The notes under the pieces were generated by a model, which saw only the letters and a program-made list of their open reading frames with translations, made no database searches and was not told the DNA's origin. From Clostridiales bacterium (GTDB lineage Bacteria > Bacillota > Clostridia > Christensenellales > Aristaeellaceae): a DNA stretch of 64,000 bases. Location of the stretch: NCBI GenBank assembly GCA_012523405.1, contig JAAYIN010000025.1, positions 1 through 64,000 on the forward strand, read 5' to 3'. Positions 28,200 through 36,531 of this stretch are shown here, piece by piece; within the stretch, counting starts at the first letter, position 1; each line of letters starts with the position of its first letter. The translations under genes and the position numbers were made by a program.

Positions 28200-29417
28200 A
28201 TGGAAAAATTTCAAATCGTCACATTTCCCCATCAGGAAGTCCCCGCTTGCGATTTAGGCAACTTCGGCGTGGACGAAGCAAAGAAGGTTCACGACTATCA
28301 TGCAAGCTTTGATGTATATACCCAGACTCCTCTGACCCCGCTTGCAGGTCTTGCCAAAGAGCTAGGCGTTGCAGAGGTCCGCGTGAAGGACGAGAGCTAT
28401 CGCTTTGGTCTCAACGCATTCAAGGTGCTTGGCGGAAGCTATGCACTTGGCTGCTATATTGCTAAGAAGCTGGGCAAGGACATTTCCGAAATGCCCGCAT
28501 CACGCATTCTATCCGATGAAATCCGCGCGGAGCTCGGCGATGTGACCTTCGTGACCGCAACCGACGGCAACCACGGTCGCGGCGTTGCATGGACAGCAAA
28601 TCAGCTGGGTCAGCATTCCGTTGTCTATATGCCAAAGGGCTCAGCGCAGGAACGCTTGATGAACATCCGCGCTGAAGGCGCAGACGCTTCGATCGTTGAC
28701 ATGAACTATGATGAGGCGGTACGCCTTGCAAACAGCCAAGCAGAAGCGAACGGCTGGGTCATGGTGCAGGATACCGCATGGGAAGGCTATACTGACATTC
28801 CGCTGTGGATCATGCAGGGCTATATGACGATGGGCTACGAAATCGTGAAGCAGCTGGAAGCGGATAACGCAGAAAAACCCACTCACGTATTCCTGCAAGC
28901 GGGCGTTGGCAGCATGGCGAGCGCCATGGCGGCGTTCCTATCCTCCTACTACGGCAAGGATCGCCCGATCATCACCGTGATTGAGCCAGAAAAGGCGAAT
29001 TGCCTGTTTAATACCGCGAAGGCGAACGACGGCAAGCTTCATTTCGTCACTGGCGAGATGAACACCATCATGGCGGGTCTTGCTTGCGGCGAGCCCTGCA
29101 CCATCGGCTGGGAAGTGCTGAAGGATTGCGTCGATGCATTCATCAGCTGCCCTGATTATGTGGCGGCTGACGGCATGCGCATCATGGCAGCACCTGTGAA
29201 GGGTGACGAGGCTGTGATATCGGGCGAATCAGGCGCTGCAACCCTTGGCTGCGTAGCCAATATCCTGATGGATAGCGATCTTTCAGAACTCAAGCAGCAG
29301 CTCAAGATTGATGAAAACAGCCGCTTGCTCTTTATCAGCACCGAAGGCGACACCGACAAAAAGAACTACCGTGACGTTGTTTGGGGCGGCAAGTACTCCA
29401 AAAACTGTCAGGGTTAA
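28200..29417 (+). CDS. ygeX: Diaminopropionate ammonia-lyase
   Basis: The protein is 405 residues, the usual length. It is a fold-type II PLP enzyme: the Schiff-base lysine lies in FGLNAFKVLGG (about residue 80), the TDGNHGRGVAW phosphate/substrate loop at about 120-130, and GVGSMASAMAAF (about 240). The enzyme converts 2,3-diaminopropionate to pyruvate and two ammonia. In purine clusters of this kind this is thought to be the carbon- and nitrogen-releasing end step. It follows the permease by 2 bases. Confidence 0.93.
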   Translation: MEKFQIVTFPHQEVPACDLGNFGVDEAKKVHDYHASFDVYTQTPLTPLAGLAKELGVAEVRVKDESYRFGLNAFKVLGGSYALGCYIAKKLGKDISEMPASRILSDEIRAELGDVTFVTATDGNHGRGVAWTANQLGQHSVVYMPKGSAQERLMNIRAEGADASIVDMNYDEAVRLANSQAEANGWVMVQDTAWEGYTDIPLWIMQGYMTMGYEIVKQLEADNAEKPTHVFLQAGVGSMASAMAAFLSSYYGKDRPIITVIEPEKANCLFNTAKANDGKLHFVTGEMNTIMAGLACGEPCTIGWEVLKDCVDAFISCPDYVAADGMRIMAAPVKGDEAVISGESGAATLGCVANILMDSDLSELKQQLKIDENSRLLFISTEGDTDKKNYRDVVWGGKYSKNCQG

Positions 29418-29440
29418 TGATTGAAAGGAGAAGAAACAGC

Positions 29441-30625
29441 ATGCTTAATCAAGAACAAATCAATGAAGTCGTAGAACTTTGTCAGAACCTAATTAAGTCC
29501 TCCAGCTACAGCGGAAATGAGGGGGATGTCGTGAAGAAGCTGACTGCTTATTTTGAAAAGAACGGCTTTGACAGCGTACATGTTGACAAGTATGGCAATA
29601 TCATCGGCTGCATCAAGGGCAATCGCCCAGGCCCCAAAGTCATGTTTGACGGACATATCGACACCGTTCCCGTGCAGGATGCCACCAAATGGGATCATGA
29701 TCCCTTCGGCGCAGAAATCGTTGATGGCAAGATCTACGGTCGCGGCACTTCCGATATGAAGGGCGCAGTGGCAGCCATGGCATGTGCAGCAGTGAACTTC
29801 GCAAAGTCCACCAACCGCGATTTCGCAGGCGAGATCTACGTTGCTGGCGTTGTGCATGAAGAGTGCTTCGAGGGCGTTGCAGCGCGCGAGATCAGCGCCT
29901 ATGTGAAGCCTGACTACGTCATCATTGGCGAAGCAAGTCAGCTCAATATCAAAATCGGCCAGCGCGGCCGCGGCGAAGTGGTTGTGGAAACCATCGGCAA
30001 ACCCTGCCACAGCGCAAACCCCGAAAAGGGCATCAATGCTGTCTACAAAATGGCAAAGGTGATCGAAGCGATTCGCACCCTTAAGCCTACCCATCACCCA
30101 GTCCTTGGCGATGGCATCTTGGAACTGACTGATATTAAGTCCGCTCCCTACCCCGGTGCATCCGTTGTACCGGAATATTGCCGCGCAACCTATGACCGCC
30201 GTCTCCTTGTGAACGAAACCAAGGAAAGCGTTCTTGCACCGATCCAAGCACTTCTGGATCAGCTGATGGCTGAGGATGCAGAGCTAAAGGTGAAGGTCAG
30301 CTACGCAACAGGCACCGAAATGTGCTTCACAGGCAATGAGATCACAGGCGAGCGTTTCTTCCCCGGCTGGCTATATGACGAGAACGATGAGTTCGTGCAG
30401 GATGTATACAAGGAGCTACAGGGCATGGGATATACTCCCTCCATCACCCAGTACAACTTCTGCACCAACGGCAGCCACTACGCGGGTGAAGCGGGTATCA
30501 AGACCTTAGGCCTTGGACCAAGCCGCGAAAACCTCGCACATACCATCAATGAGTACATTGAGATCGATCAACTTGCTAAGGTTTGTGACTGCTACACAGG
30601 CGTCATGAAGGCATTGCTTAAATAA
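29441..30625 (+). CDS. ygeY: YgeY-type M20 family metallohydrolase
   Basis: The protein is 394 residues from the ATG behind AAAGGAG; a longer frame overlaps ygeX and is not used. M20 metal ligands are present: FDGHIDTVP (about 70), GRGTSDMKG (about 103-111) and HEECFEG (about 137). A dimerisation domain occupies about 180-300. M20 enzymes remove acyl or carbamoyl groups or cleave dipeptides; YgeY is consistently found with diaminopropionate ammonia-lyase and may deacylate or decarbamoylate its precursor (inference). Confidence 0.9.
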   Translation: MLNQEQINEVVELCQNLIKSSSYSGNEGDVVKKLTAYFEKNGFDSVHVDKYGNIIGCIKGNRPGPKVMFDGHIDTVPVQDATKWDHDPFGAEIVDGKIYGRGTSDMKGAVAAMACAAVNFAKSTNRDFAGEIYVAGVVHEECFEGVAAREISAYVKPDYVIIGEASQLNIKIGQRGRGEVVVETIGKPCHSANPEKGINAVYKMAKVIEAIRTLKPTHHPVLGDGILELTDIKSAPYPGASVVPEYCRATYDRRLLVNETKESVLAPIQALLDQLMAEDAELKVKVSYATGTEMCFTGNEITGERFFPGWLYDENDEFVQDVYKELQGMGYTPSITQYNFCTNGSHYAGEAGIKTLGLGPSRENLAHTINEYIEIDQLAKVCDCYTGVMKALLK

Positions 30626-30639
30626 TAAGGAGGATGAAC

Positions 30640-32235
30640 ATGTCTGCTATTTTGCTGAAGGGTGGGCGTATTGCTGATGGCACCGGAGCACCGGCATACA
30701 AAGCCGATGTTTTAATCAAGGATCAAAAGATTGCCGCAATAGGGCAAGACCTTTCGGACGCAGACGCGCGCGTCCTTGATGTTAATGGGCTAGTCGTAGC
30801 CCCCGGTTTTATCGATACACATAGCCACTCGGATTTGGATGTCCTGCTGCGTCCGCAGGTTCTGCCCAAGATCATGCAGGGCATCACAACCGAGCTATTG
30901 GGTCAGGATGGCATATCGCTTGCCCCCTTGCCCGTGAAGTACATCACGCCGTGGAGAAAGAACCTCGCAGGGCTTGACGGCGATACAGATGACATTGACT
31001 GGACGTTTGAAACGACCGAAAACTATCTCAAGATGATTGAAAACGCGAAGCCCGGCCTCAACGAGATGTATCTCGTGCCCCACGGCAATATCCGCATGGA
31101 AGCGATGGGCTTGGATAACCGCCAGCCCAACGAAGAAGAAGTCCAGAAAATGCGCGATATCACCCGCCGCGAAATGGAAGCGGGCGCGATGGGTCTATCC
31201 ACAGGGCTGATCTATATCCCCTGTGCATATTCCGAGAGCCAAGAGATCATCGAGATGTGCAAAGTAGTTGCGGAGTATGACGGCGTGTTCGTCATTCACC
31301 AGCGCAGCGAAGCCGATACCATCCTTGACAGCATGCAGGAAGTCATTGATATTGGCCGTAAATCAGGTGTGAAGGTACATTGGAGCCATTTCAAAGTATG
31401 CGGCAAAAAGAACTGGGACAAAGTTGACGCTGTACTTTCTTTGCTCGATGAAGCCAGAAAAGAAGGAATTACGGTAAGTTTTGACCAATACCCCTATGTA
31501 GCGGGCAGCACCATGATGGGTGCGATCCTGCCGCCATGGGTACATGATGGCGGAACAGACAAAGAAGTCGAACGCCTAGCTGATCCAGAGCTTCGCTTGC
31601 GCATGATTCACGATATGGAAAACGGCATTCATGGCTGGGATAATTTCGTGGACTTCGCGGGCTTTGAGAACATCTTTGTCACAAGCGTGAAGACGGAGAA
31701 GAACGCCGATGCCGTTGGGCTTTCCATTGTGGAACTAGCAAAACTTCGCGGCACAGACAACTATAACGCAGCATTTGACCTTCTGATGGAGGAAGAAAAT
31801 GCGGTTGGCATGGTGGATTTCTACGGCACTGAGGATCATGTGAAGCTATTCATCAAGCGTCCTGAAATGAACGTTTGCACCGATGGACTTCTATGCCCCG
31901 GTAAGCCTCATCCGCGTCTATACGGCAGCTTCCCGCGCGTGCTGGGTAAGTACGTGCGCGAGGAAGGGATTCTGTCCCTTGAAGCCGCTGTTGCCAAGAT
32001 GACGGGCAAAGCCGCCGCCGTCCTAAACCTCAAAGACCGCGGGCAGATTAAAGAAGGCTACTATGCCGATATCACGATCTTCAGCAGTGAAGAAATCATT
32101 GACAAAGGCACGTACACCGATCCCATTCAGTACCCCGAGGGCATTGCCTACGTGATCGTTAACGGCGAGGTCGCTGTGGATCATGGCACGCACACGGGCG
32201 CACTTAATGGTAAGGTGCTCTATAACAACAAGTAA
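30640..32235 (+). CDS. N-acyl-D-amino-acid deacylase family amidohydrolase
   Basis: The protein is 531 residues. The ATG at 30640 sits 7 bases after AAGGAGG; the ATG at 30634 touches the ribosome site and is unlikely. The D-aminoacylase subclass is indicated by GFIDTHSHSDLDVL (HxH metal site, about residues 62-70), HQRSEAD (about 223) and VHWSHFK (about 248). Such enzymes deacylate D-amino acids. In this operon a more likely substrate is an N-carbamoyl or N-formyl ring-opening product, but this is inference. Confidence 0.88.
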   Translation: MSAILLKGGRIADGTGAPAYKADVLIKDQKIAAIGQDLSDADARVLDVNGLVVAPGFIDTHSHSDLDVLLRPQVLPKIMQGITTELLGQDGISLAPLPVKYITPWRKNLAGLDGDTDDIDWTFETTENYLKMIENAKPGLNEMYLVPHGNIRMEAMGLDNRQPNEEEVQKMRDITRREMEAGAMGLSTGLIYIPCAYSESQEIIEMCKVVAEYDGVFVIHQRSEADTILDSMQEVIDIGRKSGVKVHWSHFKVCGKKNWDKVDAVLSLLDEARKEGITVSFDQYPYVAGSTMMGAILPPWVHDGGTDKEVERLADPELRLRMIHDMENGIHGWDNFVDFAGFENIFVTSVKTEKNADAVGLSIVELAKLRGTDNYNAAFDLLMEEENAVGMVDFYGTEDHVKLFIKRPEMNVCTDGLLCPGKPHPRLYGSFPRVLGKYVREEGILSLEAAVAKMTGKAAAVLNLKDRGQIKEGYYADITIFSSEEIIDKGTYTDPIQYPEGIAYVIVNGEVAVDHGTHTGALNGKVLYNNK

Positions 32236-32256
32236 TTTGAGCAGGAGGAAAATCAT

Positions 32257-32634
32257 ATGAACACACCTATTAGCACAGACAAAGCACCCGCAGCGATCGG
32301 TCCTTATTCCCAAGCAGTTCGCGGCGGAGATACCATTTACGTTTCAGGGCAGTTGCCTATCGATCCCGCGACAGGCGCATTTGCTGGCGATGATGTGAAA
32401 GCACAGACCCGCCAATCACTCACTAACATGAAGGCAATTCTTCAAGCAGCAGGCGCTGACATGGATAAGGTGGTCAAGACGACTGTTTTGCTTAAGGACA
32501 TTGCTGATTTTGGCGCAATGAACGAAGTATATGCAGAGTTTTTTGCAGAACCCTATCCGGCAAGAGCAGCCTATCAGGTAGTCGCACTACCCAAGGATGC
32601 ACTTGTTGAAATTGAGTGTGTGGCTGTCGTATAA
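32257..32634 (+). CDS. ridA: RidA family enamine/imine deaminase
   Basis: The protein is 125 residues, full length. Typical segments: [13 protein letters not shown] at the N-terminus, [10 protein letters not shown] (about 28-37) and the substrate arginine in [10 protein letters not shown] (about 104). RidA hydrolyses reactive 2-aminoacrylate to pyruvate and ammonia. That is precisely the intermediate released by diaminopropionate ammonia-lyase, encoded three genes upstream, so its presence here is chemically sensible. AGGAGG precedes the ATG. Confidence 0.93.
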   Translation: MNTPISTDKAPAAIGPYSQAVRGGDTIYVSGQLPIDPATGAFAGDDVKAQTRQSLTNMKAILQAAGADMDKVVKTTVLLKDIADFGAMNEVYAEFFAEPYPARAAYQVVALPKDALVEIECVAVV

Positions 32635-32644
32635 GAACAATGCT

Positions 32645-32680
32645 GCGCAGTTGCCGCCATTGGCAACTGCGCTTTTAAAG
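32645..32680 (+). terminator. Internal terminator or attenuator between ridA and sudB
   Basis: GCGCAGTTGCC and GGCAACTGCGC pair perfectly around a short loop, followed by four T residues, inside an otherwise tight operon. With only four Ts it probably reduces rather than stops transcription into sudB and sudA. Confidence 0.7.
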
Positions 32681-32698
32681 CAAGGGAGGAAAATACAG

Positions 32699-33541
32699 GT
32701 GTATAAGATTCTGCAAAAAGAAGTGCTTAACCCCACCGTAACTAAGATGGTGATTGATGCACCACTGGTTGCGCGCAAGGCAGAGCCTGGTCAATTTATC
32801 ATCTATCGTGCGTCACAGGATGGCGAGCGCGTGCCGCTGACCATCGCTGATTTTGACCGCGAGATGGGAACAGTGACCATTATCTTTCAGATCGTTGGCG
32901 GTTCAACAATGGAGCTAAACGCCCTACAAGAAGGCGATAGCTTGGCTGACTTTGTTGGCCCGCTGGGCAAACCCAGCCATCTAGAAGGCCTCAAGAAGGT
33001 TGCGGTTGTGGGCGGCGGCGTAGGCTGCGCGATTGCGTACCCCACAGCAAAGCGCCTTGGCGAACTGGGCGTAGAGGTGCATAGCATCGTTGGCTTTAGA
33101 AACCAAGACCTTGTGATTCTTGAAAAAGAGTTTGAAGCTGCATCCACCAAAGTCGTGAAAATGAGCGATGATGGCAGCTGGGGCGAAAAGGGACTTGTCA
33201 CCAACGCCCTTGAAGCGCTGATTAAAGAGGGCAACGAATACGACGAAGTCATCGCCATTGGCCCGCTGGTCATGATGAAATTCGTCTGCAAGCTCACCGA
33301 GAAATATGGTGTGAAGACCACCGTCTCCATGAACCCCATCATGATTGATGGCACGGGCATGTGCGGCGGCTGCCGCCTGACAGTAGGCGGCAAAACAAAG
33401 TTCGCATGTGTTGATGGTCCTGACTTTGATGGACATCAGGTTGATTTTGACGAAGCGATGCACCGAGGCGGCATGTATCGCGAGTTTGAAAAGCACGCAA
33501 GAGAAGCCGATTGTAATTTGCTAAAGAAGGAGGGCGTCTGA
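32699..33541 (+). CDS. sudB: Ferredoxin-NADP+ reductase-type subunit (SudB/NfnA-like)
   Basis: The protein is 280 residues from a GTG 9 bases after GGGAGG; the longer frame runs back through the terminator and ridA. It has an FAD-binding ferredoxin-reductase barrel (about 1-95), an NAD-binding domain (VAVVGGGVGCAIAYP near 100) and a C-terminal 2Fe-2S motif with cysteines in MCGGC and FACVDGP (about 219-240). With SudA it forms the sulfide dehydrogenase/NADH-dependent ferredoxin:NADP+ oxidoreductase type complex, which can bifurcate electrons. It probably balances redox carriers for purine breakdown. Confidence 0.9.
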   Translation: MYKILQKEVLNPTVTKMVIDAPLVARKAEPGQFIIYRASQDGERVPLTIADFDREMGTVTIIFQIVGGSTMELNALQEGDSLADFVGPLGKPSHLEGLKKVAVVGGGVGCAIAYPTAKRLGELGVEVHSIVGFRNQDLVILEKEFEAASTKVVKMSDDGSWGEKGLVTNALEALIKEGNEYDEVIAIGPLVMMKFVCKLTEKYGVKTTVSMNPIMIDGTGMCGGCRLTVGGKTKFACVDGPDFDGHQVDFDEAMHRGGMYREFEKHAREADCNLLKKEGV

Positions 33542-33542
33542 C

Positions 33543-34931
33543 ATGGCTAATATGGATCCAATCAAATGCCCCATGCCTGTGCAAGACCCCAATGTGCGCA
33601 ATGGCAACTTCGAGGAAGTAGCACTCGGTTATACCTACGATATGGCTGTGAATGAAGCCAAGCGTTGCCTAGGCTGCAAGCACAAGCCCTGCGTGGCTGG
33701 CTGCCCTGTCGGCATCGACATTCCTGCATTCCTTGGCAAAGTGGCAGAGGAAGACATGGAAGACGCATTCGATATCCTGAATCTGGATAGTGCGCTGCCC
33801 GCTGTTTGCGGTCGTGTATGCCCTCAAGAGAGCCAATGCGAAGGCAAATGCATTCGTGGCATCAAGCACGAGCCTGTTGGTATCGGTCGCTTGGAGCGCT
33901 TTGTGGCTGACTATCACCGCGAGCATTCCGACCAGAAGCCTGTTATGCCCGAGCAAAATGGCAAGAAGGTAGCTGTCATCGGTTCAGGTCCTAGCGGATT
34001 AACCGCGGCTGGTGACCTTGCAAAGATGGGCTATAAAGTCACTGTCTATGAAGCATTGCACACCCCAGGTGGCGTGCTGGTGTACGGTATCCCCGAGTTC
34101 CGTCTGCCAAAGGATATCGTAGCCAAGGAAATCCAAGGGCTCAGAGAAATCGGCGTAGACGTAGAAACTAACGTAGTCATCGGACGCACCCTCACCGTTG
34201 ATGAGCTATTTGACATGGGCAATGAAGCCGTGTTCATCGGTTCGGGTGCAGGTCTGCCGCGCTTCATGAACATCCCTGGCGAGAGCCTCAACGGCGTATA
34301 TTCCGCCAATGAGTACCTCACCCGCATCAACCTCATGAAAGCCTACAAAGAGGGCAGCAAAACGCCCATCCAGCATGCAAAGAACGTGGCAGTAGTCGGC
34401 GGCGGCAACGTAGCCATGGACGCTGCACGCTGCGCAAAGCGCATGGGCGCGGAGAATGTATACGTCGTCTATCGCCGCGGCATGAGTGAACTGCCCGCAC
34501 GCGTGGAGGAAGTCGAACATGCGGAGGAAGAGGGCATCATCTTCAAGACCCTCTCCAATCCCATTGAAGTCCTCGGCGACGAAAACGGCTCCGTTAAAGC
34601 CATCGTCTGCCAAGAGATGGAGCTGGGCGAGCCGGATGCATCCGGTCGCCGCAGACCAATGGTCAAAGAAGGCAGCGAGTTCACCCTCGATGTCGATTGC
34701 ATGATCATGAGCATCGGCACAAGCCCCAACCCGCTCATTCGCAGCACTACCCCTGGACTTGAAACCGACAAGTACGGCTGCATCATCACCAACGGCGATG
34801 ACGGCCTGACCACCCGCGATGCAGTCTATGCAGGCGGCGACGCAGTCACAGGCGCTGCGACCGTTATCCTTGCCATGGGTGCAGGAAAGCAAGCCGCAGC
34901 AGCGATTGACGAGTATTTGAAGACGAAGTGA
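33543..34931 (+). CDS. sudA: SudA/NfnB-like, glutamate synthase small-chain family flavoprotein
   Basis: The protein is 462 residues and starts one base after the sudB stop region. The N-terminal helical domain binds 4Fe-4S clusters (CLGCKHKPCVAGCP near 40; CGRVCPQESQCEGKC near 85). FAD (VIGSGPSGLTAA near 143) and NADP (VAVVGGGNVAMDAA near 284) sites follow, and the GGDAVTGAATVILAMGAG motif near 430. It lacks the glutaminase and synthase parts of glutamate synthase, and its pairing with SudB supports an Nfn-like complex rather than glutamate synthesis. Last gene of the operon. Confidence 0.9.
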   Translation: MANMDPIKCPMPVQDPNVRNGNFEEVALGYTYDMAVNEAKRCLGCKHKPCVAGCPVGIDIPAFLGKVAEEDMEDAFDILNLDSALPAVCGRVCPQESQCEGKCIRGIKHEPVGIGRLERFVADYHREHSDQKPVMPEQNGKKVAVIGSGPSGLTAAGDLAKMGYKVTVYEALHTPGGVLVYGIPEFRLPKDIVAKEIQGLREIGVDVETNVVIGRTLTVDELFDMGNEAVFIGSGAGLPRFMNIPGESLNGVYSANEYLTRINLMKAYKEGSKTPIQHAKNVAVVGGGNVAMDAARCAKRMGAENVYVVYRRGMSELPARVEEVEHAEEEGIIFKTLSNPIEVLGDENGSVKAIVCQEMELGEPDASGRRRPMVKEGSEFTLDVDCMIMSIGTSPNPLIRSTTPGLETDKYGCIITNGDDGLTTRDAVYAGGDAVTGAATVILAMGAGKQAAAAIDEYLKTK

Positions 34932-34948
34932 CGGGGGGACGTTGGGAG

Positions 34949-34969
34949 GGACTTTTTTGAAAAAAGTCC
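34949..34969. repeat. Short perfect inverted repeat after sudA
   Basis: GGACTTTTTT and its complement around GA. The tract may act as a weak terminator, but its stem is AT-rich; such elements are often dispersed in clostridial genomes. Confidence 0.5.
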
Positions 34970-35024
34970 GAATAGACGGGCGAAAGCCCCAAACCCACCC
35001 GAAAAACGGATATGCATGGGAGAG

Positions 35025-35073
35025 GACAAATAATGGGTTCAGGGTGATGAAGTGGGCGAAGCCCCCCTGATCG
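35025..35073 (+). repeat. Intergenic direct repeat, copy 1
   Basis: About 50 bases repeated with few changes at 35273-35322; both contain TGATGAAGTG-GCGAAGC followed by a C run and begin GAC-AAATAA-GGGTTCAGG. Confidence 0.75.
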
Positions 35074-35076
35074 GGT

Positions 35077-35098
35077 TGTAGGGGCGGCAGCCCCTACA
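35077..35098. repeat. Palindromic hairpin element
   Basis: TGTAGGGGC and GCCCCTACA around GGCA, nine base pairs. This GTAGGGGC-type hairpin resembles dispersed palindromes seen in many Clostridia genomes (recollection, not searched). Confidence 0.7.
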
Positions 35099-35140
35099 GC
35101 ACCATAGACGAAGTCCGCTATGTATGTTTAGAAGAAAGCA

Positions 35141-35170
35141 AAGAACGCAGCGAGTTTGCGTTCTTTTTTT
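35141..35170 (+). terminator. Terminator of the purine operon
   Basis: AAGAACGCA and TGCGTTCTT pair around a short loop and are followed by five more T residues. Confidence 0.85.
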
Positions 35171-35211
35171 GTGGGAGGACGTTGGGGAACGGATAGGTCG
35201 TTATATGAAAC

Positions 35212-35250
35212 AAGGCGGGTACAGTAACGCATACTGTGCCCGCCTTTTTG
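35212..35250. terminator. Second strong terminator
   Basis: AAGGCGGGTACAGTA and TACTGTGCCCGCCTT, one mismatch at the centre, then five T residues. It lies between the plus-strand purine operon and the minus-strand rubrerythrin genes. Confidence 0.85.
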
Positions 35251-35272
35251 TTCCTAAAGATAAAATAGGTAT

Positions 35273-35322
35273 GACCAAATAACGGGTTCAGGATGATGAA
35301 GTGAGCGAAGCTCCCCTAACCG
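35273..35322 (+). repeat. Intergenic direct repeat, copy 2
   Basis: Diverged second copy of the 35025-35073 repeat. The first copy is joined to the GTAGGGGC hairpin; the second is not. Between them lie two terminators, so the 416-base gap is a composite of repeats and terminators without a gene. Confidence 0.75.
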
Positions 35323-35347
35323 TACCTCCATCCCGTAACGTCCCCCG

Positions 35348-36529
35348 TCAATAATTCTCTTTGCGTACTTCGAAGAAGCTCTGTGAGTAGTGGCAGATGG
35401 GGCAGACATCGGGGGCTTTATTGCCCATGACGAGATGTCCGCAAATGCGGCATTCCCACATGGCAGCCTCGCCTTTTTCAAAGACCTGTTGCATTTCTAC
35501 GTTCTTTAAAAGTGCTCTGTAGCGTTCTTCGTGTGCGCGCTCTACAGATCCAACCTTGCGGAAACGCTCTGCAAGCTCTGGGAAGCCCTCGTCCTCGGCG
35601 TCTTTGGCAAAGCGGACGTACATGTCGGTCCACTCGTAGTTCTCGCCCTCGGCGGCTGCTAGGAGGTTCTGGGCGGTCTTGCCGATGTGACCAAGCTCTT
35701 CAAACCAGATGCGGGCGTGTTCCTGTTCGTTGCGAGCGGTTTTCAGGAATAGCTCGGAGAGCTGATCGTATCCTTCTCTTGATGCGACCTGCGCGAAGTA
35801 AGTGTATTTGTTTCGCGCTTGGCTCTCGCCTGCGAAGGCATCTTGTAGGTTTTGAGCAGTTTTGGTGCCTGCATAGGGGTTAGCGGCGGGCTCGGGTTTG
35901 TTTTCTACTTTTACGAATACGGATGCGGGTTGTTTGCATCGCGGGCAAATAAAATCATCCGTCATAGGTCCTTCGTGTACGTATCCACATACGCTGCAAC
36001 GCCATTTTTCCATTGAAGTTCCCTCCGTTTTTTCTTGTTCATTGTGTTTTAGTAATTTGAGTAGTTTTTCCACTGCCTGGATAGGGAAATCTGCCGCTGG
36101 AGGGCTTTGAAGGAGTGAATGCAGGAGGTCGTGTGCATTGCCGCTTTGAGGCAGCATATAGCCTGATTCACGCAATAGATCCTCCGCCATGAGCCTGCTA
36201 GACATGGCAATGGCTTTTGAAAGCTGAGCTGTGATTGGATTGCTGCTTTTCGCTATTTCACTGGCGATCTTTTCCTGCTCTGCTTTGGATTTTGATAGAT
36301 TTGTCAAGGTGTGAATAACGGGGTCTGCTTTTGGCTGCTGAGGAGGATAATCATAAGGCGCGAGCGAGATAGCGCTAGAGGGGCAAGCCTCGGCGCATGC
36401 ACCGCAGCCAATACACTTGTCCTTGTCAATGATGCTGTTTTCCGTATTGCTTGCACCGGTGGGGCAGACATACAGGCATAGACAATCCTTGGTACATAGC
36501 CTGATATTTCTGAATGCGAATTTCTTCAT
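35348..36529 (-). CDS. Ferredoxin-rubredoxin-rubrerythrin-rubredoxin fusion protein
   Basis: The 393-residue protein starts at the ATG behind AGGAGG. Order of domains: a ferredoxin part (CLCLYVCP near 17, [12 protein letters not shown] near 38-49), a helical linker (about 60-165), a rubredoxin-like ribbon ([10 protein letters not shown] near 178 and CPRCKQP near 195), the diiron ferritin-like domain with [16 protein letters not shown] and ERAHEERY motifs (about 220-355), and a second ribbon (CRICG, CPICHY) at the end. Rubrerythrins reduce hydrogen peroxide. Placing the rubredoxin in front is the reverse-rubrerythrin order known in clostridia; a fused ferredoxin is unusual. An internal ATG at 36013 has its own GGAGGG site. 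Confidence 0.88.
   Translation of the reverse strand: MKKFAFRNIRLCTKDCLCLYVCPTGASNTENSIIDKDKCIGCGACAEACPSSAISLAPYDYPPQQPKADPVIHTLTNLSKSKAEQEKIASEIAKSSNPITAQLSKAIAMSSRLMAEDLLRESGYMLPQSGNAHDLLHSLLQSPPAADFPIQAVEKLLKLLKHNEQEKTEGTSMEKWRCSVCGYVHEGPMTDDFICPRCKQPASVFVKVENKPEPAANPYAGTKTAQNLQDAFAGESQARNKYTYFAQVASREGYDQLSELFLKTARNEQEHARIWFEELGHIGKTAQNLLAAAEGENYEWTDMYVRFAKDAEDEGFPELAERFRKVGSVERAHEERYRALLKNVEMQQVFEKGEAAMWECRICGHLVMGNKAPDVCPICHYSQSFFEVRKENY
36013..36027 (-). promoter_or_regulatory. Internal ribosome site that could start a stand-alone rubrerythrin
   Basis: Inside the fusion gene, GGAGGG is followed 7 to 8 bases later by an in-frame ATG (start at 36013) that opens exactly at the first rubredoxin domain. 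Initiation here would yield a 221-residue reverse rubrerythrin without the ferredoxin part. Confidence 0.55.
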
Positions 36530-36531
36530 CG

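Noticed and set aside
32597-32698. Upstream start for the SudB frame
   Set aside because: The extra 34 codons overlap ridA and a terminator hairpin; GTG at 32699 has a ribosome site.
35025-35322. CRISPR array
   Set aside because: Only two diverged copies separated by 200 bases of terminators; no spacer pattern or cas genes.
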